34,428 bases of DNA from Chalciporus piperatus (Eukaryota > Basidiomycota > Agaricomycetes > Boletales > Boletaceae): the NCBI GenBank assembly GCA_038093975.1, contig JBBPTG010000253.1, forward strand, positions 1-34,428. Reading direction: 5' to 3'. How positions within the stretch are numbered: the first letter of the stretch is position 1; each line of letters starts with the position of its first letter. A model generated the notes under the pieces. That model did not search any database. It was not told where the DNA came from and saw nothing but the letters and a program-made list of their open reading frames with translations. Position numbers and translations under genes: made by a program. Below are positions 20,897-31,605 of the stretch, one piece after another.

Positions 20897-21469
20897 AAAG
20901 CGCTCTATGCAAATTCCCATACAGATTATCGTCCCTTCGCACACGATGAAAGCCGTCGAAACCCACACCCTCATTGATAGCGGCACGGACATCTCCTGTA
21001 TCGATTGGGGCTTCATACGAAAGAATCGAATCCCAACCACCCGACTCGAAACCCCTATTCGAGTCCGAAACGTCGACCAGACCGCAAACAAAAGTGGAAT
21101 GATACTCTTCACCACCACCCTTTTCCTTGACATTGAAGGAATCACACAAGAAGTAATCTTCCACATCATGAACTGTGGAAACGAAAATGTCATCCTAGGT
21201 CTCCCATGGCTTGAAAAGCTAACCCAACCATCGACTGGCGCCGATGAACCCTCTCACTATCAGAGTCCATCGACGAGTCAAAGAAGTTATATACCATACA
21301 CGCCGCGGCCTGTAAGGCGAACGACCAACTCTTCACTCGACCTATTTCTCCTCCCCGACACTCTTACATAACCCCAGAAGTCGATAAACAACTCTACGAC
21401 TACCTAGACTCTGAAACCGAATCCACCTTCCTTAACTGTGCCCATGAGAACCATACCCTAAACCACATT
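20897..21469 (+). pseudogene. G3 pol, protease part (gypsy chromovirus), split by E2
   Basis: The frame enters at the right end of E4 (KRSMQIPIQIIVPSH). The aspartic protease is ETHTLIDSGTDISCIDW (DSG at about 20970), then VILGLPWLEK near 21200. A slip near 21230-21250 moves the frame; the other frame continues with TRPISPPRHSYITPEVDKQL and reaches NHI at the E2 border. Gag and the 5' LTR are absent because E4 lies directly upstream. Confidence 0.85.
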
Positions 21470-21709
21470 CATCAGGAAAAACCTCTGCTGGATAATTTGT
21501 GCAATTATCCTAAAAATTTGTAAATTTGTCCAAATTTCAAGAATTTCATATATTTCCAAGAATTTCTGATATTTGTGGCAAATACTTGACCTTTCCAGCA
21601 TGTATGTTATATGAAATTTCTTAAATTTCATGAAAATCATGGTTATTAGTGATATTTTATGAAAATTCACAGTAACCATGGTAATTCATATGAACTGAGT
21701 AGAGAGGGT

Positions 21710-22140
21710 GCAATTAGAATGTAAACTCAAAGTGGGAAAAAGTGTACTGAAAGTGTAGGAAATTGTGGCTAGCTTGAGTGTAGCAAAGTGTACAAAAGAG
21801 CATAGTAAATGTATAGTTACAAGTGTGGGAAAGTGTAGCTAGATTGAGCTTAAGTGTAAAAAAAGTGTAGTAAATGTGTAGTTACAAGTGTGGGAAAGTG
21901 TAGCTGGATTGAGTGTACCAAAAGTGTACTAAAACTGTAATGAAAGTGAAGGAAAGTATATTAGGGAGTGTAGCTAGAATGTACCAAAAAAGCGTACTAA
22001 AACTGTGCTTAAAAGTGTAGGAAAGTGTACTAAGATTGGGTGTAGCTAAAGTGTACAAAAATGCGTACAGAATGTGTAGTTAAAAGTGTAGGAAAGTGTG
22101 ATTTGAAAGTGGACAAAAAGTGTACATAAGTGTAGCCCTA
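21710..22140. repeat. GTGTAG-type subterminal repeats of E2
   Basis: Irregular units such as AAGTGTAGGAAAGTGTAGC, GTGTAGTTACAAGTGTGGG and AAAGTGTACTAAA repeat about ten times without coding potential. They may be transposase-binding clusters. Confidence 0.75.
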
Positions 22141-22279
22141 TTTCCCTAATGGTTGGACTTGTCAAACATCCGCGCGAGCAGGTCACGTGACCGTGTTGAA
22201 CTTGCCGCGTCGGCATTTTCGAGTCCTCACCACTACAACTACTTACTACTACCCAACAACCCACCTCAACACAGCATGA

Positions 22280-22930
22280 AAACACAGCCGGCGCGGGCTC
22301 AACAGCCCCGCCGGCTTCGACAGGTGAGTATTTTTTAACTATCCTCGACAGGCTCAGTGACTTCGAACACAGCCGCATGTTCTCTTTGCCCCACTCGCTC
22401 ACCTCAAACACAGCCGCTCGGGCTGCTTGCCCACCACCATCCCCCACCTATCCAATTTGACACCAAAGCAAGGCCGGCGAGGGCTCAACAGCCCCGCCGG
22501 CATCACCAGGTGAGTTCTCACTCACCACCACTGGCACCACATCTACCCACCTTGTACCCAGCTGCTCGCGCTCGACACGAAAACGCGAAAATGTGTGGGC
22601 GCTATTGCCCCACCACCACACCCCACCTCAACCTCAACACGATGACACGGCCGGCGTGGGCTCAACAGCCCCGCCGGCTTCACAAAGTGAGTGTTCGTTC
22701 GCCAACCAATCCAACCCAGCTACTTACCTCGTACACAGCAGGTCGGGCTGTTTGCCCCATCACCACCACCTCCGAGTCCCGTCTCACCCAGCCTCAGCTC
22801 GCTCAACTCGCACACAGTCGCTTGGGCACGCCGCCACCTCCTGCCACCTCTAACACCATTTTAAACATTTCCACAAGCGTGAACGGCCGGCGTGGGCTCA
22901 CCAGCCCCGCCGGCATCACCAGGTAAGTCT
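22280..22930 (+). repeat. Module A of E2: four GC hairpins with AGGTGAGT
   Basis: Hairpins GCCGGCGxGGGCTCAACAG...GCCGGC are at 22287-22315, 22473-22501, 22650-22678 and 22886-22914, with spacing 186, 177 and 236 bp. They are followed by CAGGTGAGTA, CAGGTGAGTT, CAAAGTGAGT and CAGGTAAGTC. The last unit has ACCAG in place of ACAG in the loop. Open frames here (ARAQQPRRH...) are repeat artefacts. Confidence 0.9.
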
Positions 22931-23591
22931 CGCTCACCCACCACCATATCCACTCACCACAGATCCCTATCACAGATCCCCACTGTGTTTTCGCAAGCCG
23001 GTAAGCTTGTTTGAGTTCGCCAGCATCTCATGACACCTCCTGCACCTCACAACACCTTTTCATGAGCTTCACTGGTTTGCCTGTGCATTCCTTGGGACAT
23101 GCTGGGTCTGTCCACCATCATAAGTAAGTTCATTCCCCCACCATCTCTGCTTCCTCTCTCATCACCATGCATAGCTGTACCTTGCTTGACATGATCACCA
23201 CCCTACCATGCTCCCTGGGTCTATCCAGCTCCATAGTAGTAGTTATATGTATAGTACATGTTGTAGTCAGTTGTCAATATACTGGTTTTCAACCAATATG
23301 TTTGATTTGTGTGAAATGGAAGTGAAAGAATAGCTGTAATAGGATGGAGAATAGGCTGAGATTATGAGCAAATTGTAGGTATTATCAACAAATGTCTGCA
23401 TATATCTGTTCAATTACCATGCATTTTGGTAGATAATTGTATGGAAATATAAGGAAATTTTCGCAAAACCAGTGAAAAACAAGGGGGGGCTAGTTATTTT
23501 CAGAGAATTGTGTGAAATACTGAAATATGACCAATACCAGATATTATTGGATATTTCATGGAAATATCAGCTATTATCAGCTATTATATAT
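22931..23591. other. E2 right arm, AT-rich
   Basis: A CACCATCACC/TCATAAGTAAG zone grades into AT-rich DNA with repeated GAAATAT and ATTATC words. I see no gene. Confidence 0.5.
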
Positions 23592-23619
23592 AATTATCTG
23601 GGAGAGGTTTTTCCTGATG

Positions 23620-26600
23620 TTATTCGTTGCGGTTCACGTTTTGTTCCCAACCATGTTGTCGCTCGTCTTACTCGAGCTACTGAACTCGCAATCGCGGCCG
23701 AACTGGCTAAACCCAAACCCATCCTTCCAGAAGAATATGTCAAATATACTTCGGTTTTCAACGAACCCTCAGCTGGTCACCTTCCTCCATCACGAGTTTA
23801 TGACCACGAGATCAACCTGAAGAAATCCTTCGTCCCCAAGATCGGAAAGCTTTATCCGCTATCTCCGGATGAAAAGAAAGCCACAGAAGACTTCCTCGAA
23901 GAAAACCTTCGTACAGGAAAGATACGTCCTTCCAACTCCCCCCAAGCATCTCCTTTTTTCTTCGTCAAAAAGAAAGATGGAAAACTCCGCCCCTGCCAAG
24001 ACTATTGGTATCTCAACGAACATACTACCCGAGATGCATATCCACTTTCCCTCATCGGAGATCTCGTCGATAAACTGAAAGACGCTAAAGTTTTTACCAA
24101 GTTCGATGTACGATGGGGTTACAACAATGTCCGCATCAAAGACGGACATCAGTGGAAGGCCGCTTTCCTCACCCACAAAGGCCTCTTTGAACCGACCGTG
24201 ATGTTCTTTGGACTGAACAACTCCCCGGCTACCTTCCAACGCTTCATGAATGACTCTTTTAGAGACATGATAGCCGAAGGATGGCTCGTCATCTATATGG
24301 ACGATCTCCTCATCTTCTCTCCCAACGATGCTACTCACACTGCTCGCACGCAACGAGTCCTCGAACGGATGCAAGAGCTAGATCTCCATCTCCGTTTGGA
24401 AAAATGCAACTTTGCCGTAAATGAGGTAGAATATCTTGGCATGATCATCCGCCCCGGAGAGCTTGCCATGGATCCAGTCAAACTCGATGGCATCTCTCAA
24501 TGGCCCATTCCCACTACAGTTAAGGAAGTTCGCTCATTCCTTGGCTTCGCCAACTTCTACCGACGTTTCATCCCAAACTACTCTTTAGTAGCCCGCCCCT
24601 TGATCGATCTGACCAAAAAGGATCATCGATGGGATTGGAGCAACGCCTGCCAAGATGCCTTCACCCGCCTGAAACAGATGTTCTTGGCAAAACCCGTCCT
24701 ACGCTTCCCTGATCTCTCCAAATCCTTCGCCATCGCAACTGATGCCTCCAAATTTGCCTCTGGCGGTATACTCCTCCAGACTGACGCCAACGGCAATTGG
24801 CACCCCTGTTCCTACCTCTCCCAGTCTTTCGGCAATGCCAAACGGAACTACGACATCTATGATCGAGAACTCCTCGCTGTGATCCGCGCACTGAAAACCT
24901 GGCGACATTATCTCCACAGCTCTCCCTTCCCCGTCTAGGTATTCACTGATCACAAGAACCTGACCTACTTCCGCCAACCCCAGAATCTAAATCGTCGGCA
25001 AGCCCGATGGCTGCTTGATCTCGCCGACTTTGACTTGAAAATGATTCATGTCCCCGGCTCATCCCTCGCCGGTCCTGATGCCTTATCCAGGCGCGCTGAC
25101 CACTTCCCCACTAACGCCGATGACAACGCGGGTACAACTCTACTACCACCCTCCCTATTCATCCGTGTCATTAACGCCGCCATGAACAACCACATTTCCA
25201 GTCTTTCTAAAAATGATCCATTCCTCCTCACTGCACTACAAGCCATTGACGGTGATATCCCTGCGCCATTCCGATCCCGGTTGGCTGACTGGCAGATGAC
25301 TAATGATGTCCTGACCTATCAAGGTCGCGTTTACATCCCGCCAGACGAAAACTTACGTTGCACCGTCGTTCAATGCTGCCATGATCACCCCACCGCCGGC
25401 CATCCAGGTTATCTCAAAACTAGACAACTGGTCGCCGCTGAATTCTGGTGGCCTGGACTTGCACAGTTTGTCCGCAAATATGTTGAAGGGTGCGCAACCT
25501 GCCAACAGAATAAGGCAAACACACATCCAACTACCCCCCCTTTAATGCCCATACCGTCAAAGAGCTCTAAACCGTTCCAGCAAGTGTCTTGTGATCTGAT
25601 CACTGACCTGCCCATTTCCAATGGCTTCAATTCTCTGTTGGTCGAGGGGGTAATTCTCTGTCCTACTAAAAAAACTGTCACCGCCGAAGGGATTGCCTCC
25701 CTCTTTTTCCACAAAGTCTATCTGAGATTTGGCCTTTATGACAAAATCATCAGCGACCGAGGACCACAATTCGCATCTGAGTTCGCTCGTGAACTAGGAC
25801 GAATCCTCGGATACAACCTTTCTCTCTCCACCGCCTACCACCCCCAATCTGATGGGGAAACCGAACGTGTCAACCAGGAAGTAGAAACCTATCTCTGAAT
25901 CTACTGCGGAGATAACCCCATATCCTGGGCTGATTCTATCTCCCACGCCGAATTTGCACACAATCATCGACCCCACTCTGTCACCGGCAAATCCCCATTC
26001 TATCTCATGATGGGATATGAACCCCGTCCTCTTCCTTCGGTAATTGCCGACTCCGCTCTACCCGCTGTCGAACTTCGCCTTCACTCCCTCACTGCTACCA
26101 GAGACGAAGCACTCGCCTCACACGAGTTTGCCAGACAAGTGATGTCCGCACGAACTCGACAGAAGTTCAAACCATTCGCCAAAGGAGACAAAGTCTGGCT
26201 AGAGGCAGGAAACCTCAAATGATCCCTTACCTCCCCAAAGTTCACCCCAACAGGTCTTATCCCCGCTATCTTATAAACTCCGACTCCCACACATGTGGAA
26301 GATCCACCCCGTGTTTCATGCTTCTCTGTTATCGCCCTATCGCGAAAACCCCGTCCACGGACCGAACTTCCCGGCTCCACCACCTGACTTGATAGAAGGC
26401 GAAGAAGAGTATGAAATCGAAAAGATTCTTCGACACCGAAGCTTCTCTGGACGCCACTCGTACCTGGTCTGCTGGAAAAGATATATGGCCGATGAAGACC
26501 GCTGGCTTAAAGAAGCAGACCTTACCCACACCAAGGACATCCTAGAAAACTATAAGAAAGCTCACCCATCCGCTTTCCCTTCCTCTTCAAGATCTCCATC

Positions 26601-26628
26601 TTCTGTCAAACGAAAAACTCGTCGATAA
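23620..26628 (+). pseudogene. G3 pol: RT, RNase H, integrase, chromodomain; several stops
   Basis: This continues G3 after E2. The RT has SPFFFVKKKDGKLRP, FGLNNSPATFQRFMND and YMDD (about 24295-24306). RNase H has IATDASKFASGG and YDRELLAVIRALKTWRHYL. The integrase has H-H-C-C (HDHPTAGHPGYL, CATCQQNK), D in SCDLITDLP, D in ISDRGPQFAS and E in QSDGETERVNQE. The chromodomain is YEIEKILRHRSF...YLVCWKRY near the end. In-frame stops are TAG 24936-24938, TGA 25896-25898 and TGA 26220-26222. A frame change lies between 26222 and 26293. The integrase core also seems to lack a few residues after NSLLV. All three stops fit C-to-T changes of CAG, CGA and CGA. Confidence 0.93.
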
Positions 26629-26819
26629 AACATGTCTGCTCCCGCTACCCCCTCTGTTACTATAGCTTTTATAATACTATATAGACAGTACTAATTCTGC
26701 AGCGATTTACTGCCCTTTTTTTGATTTCGCTTCACACTGGTCAAAGATAGATAGGAAAAAATCACATGTATTGGGAAGTCTATCTACTACATGTGTTGTA
26801 TACTAATCTATCACTACAA

Positions 26820-27600
26820 TGTGGTTGGGATGGGGCTGAGGTGATACGTCTGAGTCAATGGTCAGTGGCTTGGTTGGTGAGTAGACACTCACCTTGCCAG
26901 TGCGGGGCCAGCGGGGCTGTTTTTTTGGCGTCAAGGTAGGACTGGTGGTGGTGGGGCGAACAGCCCAAGCAGCTGTGTTAGAGGTGAGCGGTTGGATTGG
27001 TGGGTGAGAAAACACTCACGCTTTTCATGGTGAGGTGGAAGGTGGTGGTGGGGTAAACAGCCCAAGCAGCTGTGTTGGAGGTGAGCGGTTGGGTTGATGG
27101 GTGAGCAAACTGGACACTCACATTTGGGGCTATTGAGCCCATGCTGGCGTTTTCATGGTGAGGGTGCCAGCAGGTGATGGTGGGTGAACAGCCCCAACAG
27201 CTGAATTTGAGGTGAGCAGATGGGTTGGTGGGTGCACAAACACTCACTTCTGGGTGCTGGCGGGGCTGTTGAGCCCACACTGGCTGTTTGTTTTCATGTC
27301 GAAGTCAGAGCTGGTGGTGGGGCAAACAGCCCGAGCGGCTGTGTTGTTCGAGTGGCAGTGGGCACTCACATCGTGATGCCAGCGGGGGCTGTTGAGCCCG
27401 TGCCGGCTTTGTTTTTCCAGTTGCCAAGGGTGGGTGAGGTGAGAGGTGGACCGTGGTGATGGTGGTGAGGCCAACAGCCCGAGCGGCTGCAAACGAGGTG
27501 AGCGGATGGTGTGGTGGGTAAGTTTTCACTTACATTGTGATGCCGGGGGGGCTGTTGAGCCCACACCAGCTTTGTTGACGTGTTGAGGTGTGGTGTAGAG
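26820..27600 (-). repeat. Module A of E3
   Basis: Minus-strand hairpin units lie near 26905-26925, 27125-27147, 27257-27285, 27379-27408 and 27542-27570. They share GGCGGGGCTGTTGAGCCC (plus-strand reading) and CACTCACxT, the complement of the AGTGAGTG motif. Spacers read GGTGGTGGTGGGGCAAACAG. Confidence 0.85.
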
Positions 27601-27729
27601 ATAAGGTAGTAGTAAGTAGGAAGTCGAGAGAAGTAAGTTGGAAAAAATGACACAGCGAGTTCACGGTCACGTGACTCGCTCGCGCAGATTTTCGTGAAGT
27701 TCCAAGGTGACCTACTAATCTTACTACAC

Positions 27730-27915
27730 TAGTCCTACACTTGACTGAGGCGTGCGACAACTGAAGACTCACCAGGAAGCCCCACAAGACTCATCAGAAA
27801 ACCCCACCAAGCCACCAGATCGACTCGACGAGTTGACGAAGCCCACAGACAACCAAAACACGGGGCGGGACGCGCGAATCGAGCAGGTCGAGGCTCGAAA
27901 CGAGTACGTGGTAAG
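27730..27915 (+). other. Possible captured exon fragment in E3
   Basis: One frame is open, with balanced composition (LKTHQEAPQDSSENPTK, then RDARIEQVEARNEYV), and meets GTAAGT at about 27912. It lies between the modules, where E1 holds its retrocopy. I do not recognise it, and it may be chance. Confidence 0.25.
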
Positions 27916-27949
27916 TCAATGAACATCACCACTTACGCACTGACGAAAA

Positions 27950-28610
27950 TCCCACCCAAACGACGGCGCGCGAACGATACGACGCACATGACAACGGACG
28001 ACACAACGGACGAGGACGTCGTTCTCGTTCTCGTCCTCACCTCACCCTCGTCCTCACCCTCGTCCTTCACCCTCTCACCCTCACCCTCACCTCACCCTCG
28101 CCCTCCACTGACGACGACGCCGACGACGAGAGACGACACAACGCCTGCGTTTGCGTGCGTTGCATGTCGTTCTCGTCCTTCACCCTCAACCTCACCCTCG
28201 TCCTTCACCCTCTCACCCTCACCCTCACCCTCGGCCACCTCACCCTCATCCTTCACCCTCTCACCCTCACCCTCAACCTCACCCTCACCCTCAACCCGAC
28301 CGACGACGACGAGAAAAGACCCGATGCACGCAATCACGTGTGTCGTGTGTTTTCTCGTCGTCGTCTCATTCCCTCGTCCTTCACCCTCTCACCATCACCA
28401 TCATCTCACCCTCATCCTCGCCCTCCACTGATGACGACGCCGATGAGAGACGGTGCGACACACGTGAGCACGTGTGTTGCGTCATTTCTCGTTCTCGCCG
28501 TCTCGTCTCGTCTCGTCTCGTTCTCATCCTCATCCTCCCTCACCCTCGACTGACGATGACGATGACACGCGATCACGTGTTGTCGTCGTCTCTCATTCTC
28601 ATTCATAATT
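27950..28610. repeat. Module B of E3: palindromes and CCTCACCCTC tracts
   Basis: Four palindrome-like units occur near 28118-28172, 28305-28365, 28440-28495 and 28553-28600, all built from GACGACGAGA/TCTCGTCGTC arms and ACACGTG centres. Long CCTCACCCTCACCCTC tracts separate them. The minus strand has many GGG runs. Confidence 0.82.
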
Positions 28611-28719
28611 TATGAGAACCGTGTAAACCTGAGCAAAAATAGTACAGATTTTCGCCAGAATGCATATGTCCTAATTATAGTTGTCTGTGTCTACAGCTGC
28701 TACGTGAGGTGTCATCAGG

Positions 28720-29036
28720 TGTCAGCTACGTTGAAACCTATTAAACTTGAAATAAGTGTGAAGTAGAGGAGTTAGCTTGTTCTGCACTACGACTCCATGA
28801 AAGTTAAAGACGACAAGCAAATATGCATATCAGACCTTATGGGAGTTATTATAGAACTTTATAGTACTCTATCTCACTTTCAAAAAGATATATAGTGATA
28901 TGAGAGTTCCCATAGTACTTTATAAGTGCTCTACGTCACTTTCAGAATAATATATAGTAATATAGAAGGTCCTATAGCAACCATAGCTCTATATAGATAA
29001 GACCCCTTCTATATAGGGAAATGGTTTTTCCTGATG
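28720..29036. repeat. E3 right subterminal region
   Basis: Near-identical to 6555-6877 of E1, ending in the terminal inverted repeat. Confidence 0.88.
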
Positions 29037-29551
29037 TCTGGTTAGTGTTTCAAAGTCCTGTTCAGTCCAGTCTTTTGATCCCCTAGCTATTACTCACCTT
29101 GGATCTCGCCAAACCATGCCTATCATCAATGCTCCTTTTCATCGTAAATTCTTCAAGATTACATCATGCAGTATATAATGTGTTCATGCTATTTTCATGA
29201 CTGTCAGAGGTATCATTTTACAGTATTTGTTTCATCCTCCTGGGATGATCACCCAATATCCATGTTTAATTCAATCTAATTTTTTCATTGTAATCTGCAG
29301 GAATCTACTCCAATCAGCAACACAGGTAAAACAATGAAAATTCACTGTGATCGAAAGGGGACTAAGTTGACACAGTGGAAACATCGAGTTTCGCAAATTC
29401 AATCAAATCTCGTTGAATTTTGGTGGACTCAAGGGGAACATTTTCCCTGATGTGTATTCATCACTTTCAATGTTTTCGTGTTCCGAACTGCTACCTGTAT
29501 GCTCGTGTCCAATGCTCTGCTTCTGCTATCATCCGATGTAATATTTCTGTT
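29037..29551. other. No gene seen; one extra CATCAGG-type end
   Basis: AT-rich DNA. TTTTCCCTGATG at 29441-29452 resembles a right terminus of the E family with one added C, but no partner left end was found. Confidence 0.4.
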
Positions 29552-29579
29552 CTAGTTAGCTGTGTTGAAATACAGTGAT

Positions 29580-30077
29580 TTACAGAACACTAAAGAGGAT
29601 GACATTCGATGTCCATCGATTTCCAACAACATCACTATATCCTTCCACAAATTTCCGACTGTTTGTAAATGTATGGATATTGGTGGAGTGACTTTTGACT
29701 GGGCTTGAACCCCAGTGAGAAACGGATATCCGGAGATCCAGGCACAGCCATGGAAATGTACCCGGTAGCTCGTAGTTGGTACAAATAGCCAAATGGCACA
29801 AATAGTAGATGGGTTGTCTACTCCTGTGTACGAGAATAAAGCTATGTAACCCAACATTGTCTCCATTGATCTCCATAGATTCTGTTCGTCCCGCCGCGAG
29901 TACCCCGAGTCTACCCAAATCTATTCGTGTCCCATCAGGCATACCCTCAACACGAATCATTTTCTCAATAGATCCCAGTAGTTCACTCGAGTCACCCAAA
30001 ATATACCAGAAACCACGTGTTTGTACCAGAGCATACACATACGCATACCGACTCATTTCTACTCGGTAGGTGTCCAT
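29580..30077 (-). CDS. Hypothetical 165-aa reading frame, possibly part of a spliced gene
   Basis: A minus-strand ATG-to-stop frame begins MDTYRVEMSRYAYVYALVQT and contains GFWYILGDSSELLGSIEKMI and RIDLGRLGVLAAGRTESMEI. The first 95 residues have a natural protein composition. From about residue 100 (LVHRSRQPIYYL) it looks less like protein, so an intron or decay may lie there. I do not recognise the family. No promoter is evident. Confidence 0.38.
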   Translation of the reverse strand: MDTYRVEMSRYAYVYALVQTRGFWYILGDSSELLGSIEKMIRVEGMPDGTRIDLGRLGVLAAGRTESMEINGDNVGLHSFILVHRSRQPIYYLCHLAICTNYELPGTFPWLCLDLRISVSHWGSSPVKSHSTNIHTFTNSRKFVEGYSDVVGNRWTSNVILFSVL

Positions 30078-30420
30078 CTACCCATTTCACGCCTCGTCTA
30101 CCTCCCCCCCACCTCCGTCGACCCGTCTCGCCCCCCATCTACCCATTTACACTCGTTTACCTCTTACCCATATTCGTACAACTTGACCGGCTTGTAGGGA
30201 CTCGAAGCTAGTATACGGTCCCTTTCGCGAGTGTGTCGATAGTTTGCTGAGTGAATGCGGCCCATTCCTTTGTTACGACCTGAGGAAATTTAGTATGGTG
30301 AACAGATACAGTGAAATCAGCTGTAGACTTACGAGGTTCGCACATTCCTCTTCATATTTCTGCGCAAATGCAACACGGTGATAGTGTTTAAAAGTCCAGT
30401 TAAGTTAAGTTTTTGTACCT
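30078..30420. other. No supported feature
   Basis: A pyrimidine-rich stretch (CTACCCATTTCACGCC, CCTCCCCCCC) with no coding pattern or RNA that I can support. Confidence 0.35.
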
Positions 30421-30426
30421 CTTTTG

Positions 30427-30940
30427 ACAAAACTGTAACTGTAACTGGTTATCAATTTTGGCAAAATCAGTTTAACTGAACTGAAACTCTACATAACTGT
30501 CATATCAGTTATGGTCCAGTTTGTGACCGGTTTGTGACCGGTTTTTTGTAATAACTGGACAAACATTAGAAAGCCCTGATTCTTAGCTTTAAAATGACCC
30601 CTGGATCATGTGATTTGGTTCAGTCCTTGAGAAGATATGCTCATTTTATTATATTACCATGATTATCATATGTTTTGGTGGATATAGCATTGGAATGGAG
30701 GTCAAGTTAAGTAAAATACAAGCAAATATATAATCTCAGCAGTGCAAATTAACATGTGTATTTGAGTAGAGTGTGTTTCAATCAGTCATTTCATCAATTT
30801 ACTTCAATATTCAGAAAGAAAGTCAAATAAGGTCGGAAGAATTTGTAAAAAATCAGGAAAAATAGTGATAAATGACCATATATAGGTTATTATTTATAAC
30901 CAGTTATAACCAGTTATAACCAGTTTGTGTACAGTTTTGT
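30427..30940. repeat. Inverted-repeat block with AACTGGTTATAA ends
   Basis: The left arm ACAAAACTGTAACTGT...CTGGTTAT (30427-30452) is matched by the complement of ATAACCAGTTTGTGTACAG...TTTTGT (30916-30940), about 80 percent. Inner ends add direct repeats of CAGTTATAAC (x3, from 30901) and TGTGACCGGTT (x2, near 30524-30545). AT-rich and non-coding; MITE-like. Confidence 0.5.
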
Positions 30941-31124
30941 AAAATTTTGTCTCACACTTGTAACTACACTTTTAGTCCGCTTTTTTGCATACTTTATTAC
31001 ACATATTTCCTATACACTTTGCTACCCTTAGTGTTTAAAAGTCCGGTCCGGTCTGGTTTTTAGACCAAGTTTTGAGGCAACCGGACCTGGACTGGTCTTT
31101 TTATTTGTCAAATTTCAAGCAACC

Positions 31125-31600
31125 TGAAACGACTCAACTCAACTAAGAGCTAAGACTCACACTAGACAATAGTGAGCCGATGTACTTGGCTGAGGTTCGA
31201 TGAGGAAACTCCAGGAGAACAAGACTGGGGAGTCCAGTGCTTGTCGACCCAGGTTTATATACTATTGTCAATGTTTGTACATGTTGTGGCTAAACCTTAT
31301 CGTGGGTGACTGGGTATGACTCATATTGACTACTAGCCAATGGCGTAACTAACTCTACTACGGAATGAGTAAGCGTGAGTCATATGATGAGTAATGCTGA
31401 CTGATGCTGATGAGTGAGCGGTGAGTCATCAGTTAGTAAGCGAAGGTCTAGACCTAGCTTATGTAAGTAAGTCACGTGATGCGATAAGATAAGATAACAA
31501 AAGAGAAAGTGAAACGACTAAGTCCAAGAAACGAAGAGAAACCTAGTAAGCGTAATGGAATGTAGGGATGATTAGGATAAAGAATGGAGCCTTCGTAACA
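31125..31600 (-). mobile_element. Solo LTR, 476 bp, reverse orientation
   Basis: Read on the minus strand it begins TGTTACGAAGG and ends CGTTTCA. CAACC flanks both sides (31120-31124 and 31601-31605), a 5-bp target duplication. A minus-strand TATATAAACC near 31255 is a TATA-like box in the right orientation. The TGTTACG start matches that of the solo LTR at 8711. Confidence 0.8.
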
Positions 31601-31605
31601 CAACC

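Larger units (their letters stand above)
21470..23619. mobile_element. E2: CATCAGG inverted-repeat element, 2150 bp, inside G3
   Basis: The ends are CATCAGGAAAAACCTCTGC... (21470-21497) and its imperfect complement (23592-23619), 25 of 28 matching. TT flanks both ends (21468-21469 and 23620-23621). Removing E2 and one TT gives N-H-I-I-R-C-G across the join, a normal G3 sequence, so the empty site is reconstructed from the target itself. Inside are AT-rich arms, a GTGTAG repeat zone and four module A hairpins. There is no transposase. Confidence 0.92.
26661..29036. mobile_element. E3: left-truncated CATCAGG element related to E1
   Basis: From TATAGCTTTTATAATACT (26661) the sequence follows E1 3427 onward closely, but the CATCAGG left end is missing; G3 3' sequence is joined directly. 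The right end TGGTTTTTCCTGATG closes at 29036, with TC outside. The order is left arm, module A (26820-27600), unique block (27600-27950), module B (27950-28610), right arm. The retrocopy of E1 is absent. Confidence 0.85.

Noticed and set aside
22357..22926. 189-aa open frame (ARAQQPRRH repeats) and similar frames at 3641-3961, 20157-20471 and 27220-27529
   Set aside because: They translate module A hairpins; the same repeat is open in several frames and on both strands.
29680..29760. tRNA-like T-arm (CTGGG GTTCAAG CCCAG) on the minus strand
   Set aside because: The acceptor stem does not pair and the D and anticodon arms are not convincing; at most a degenerate SINE-like box.
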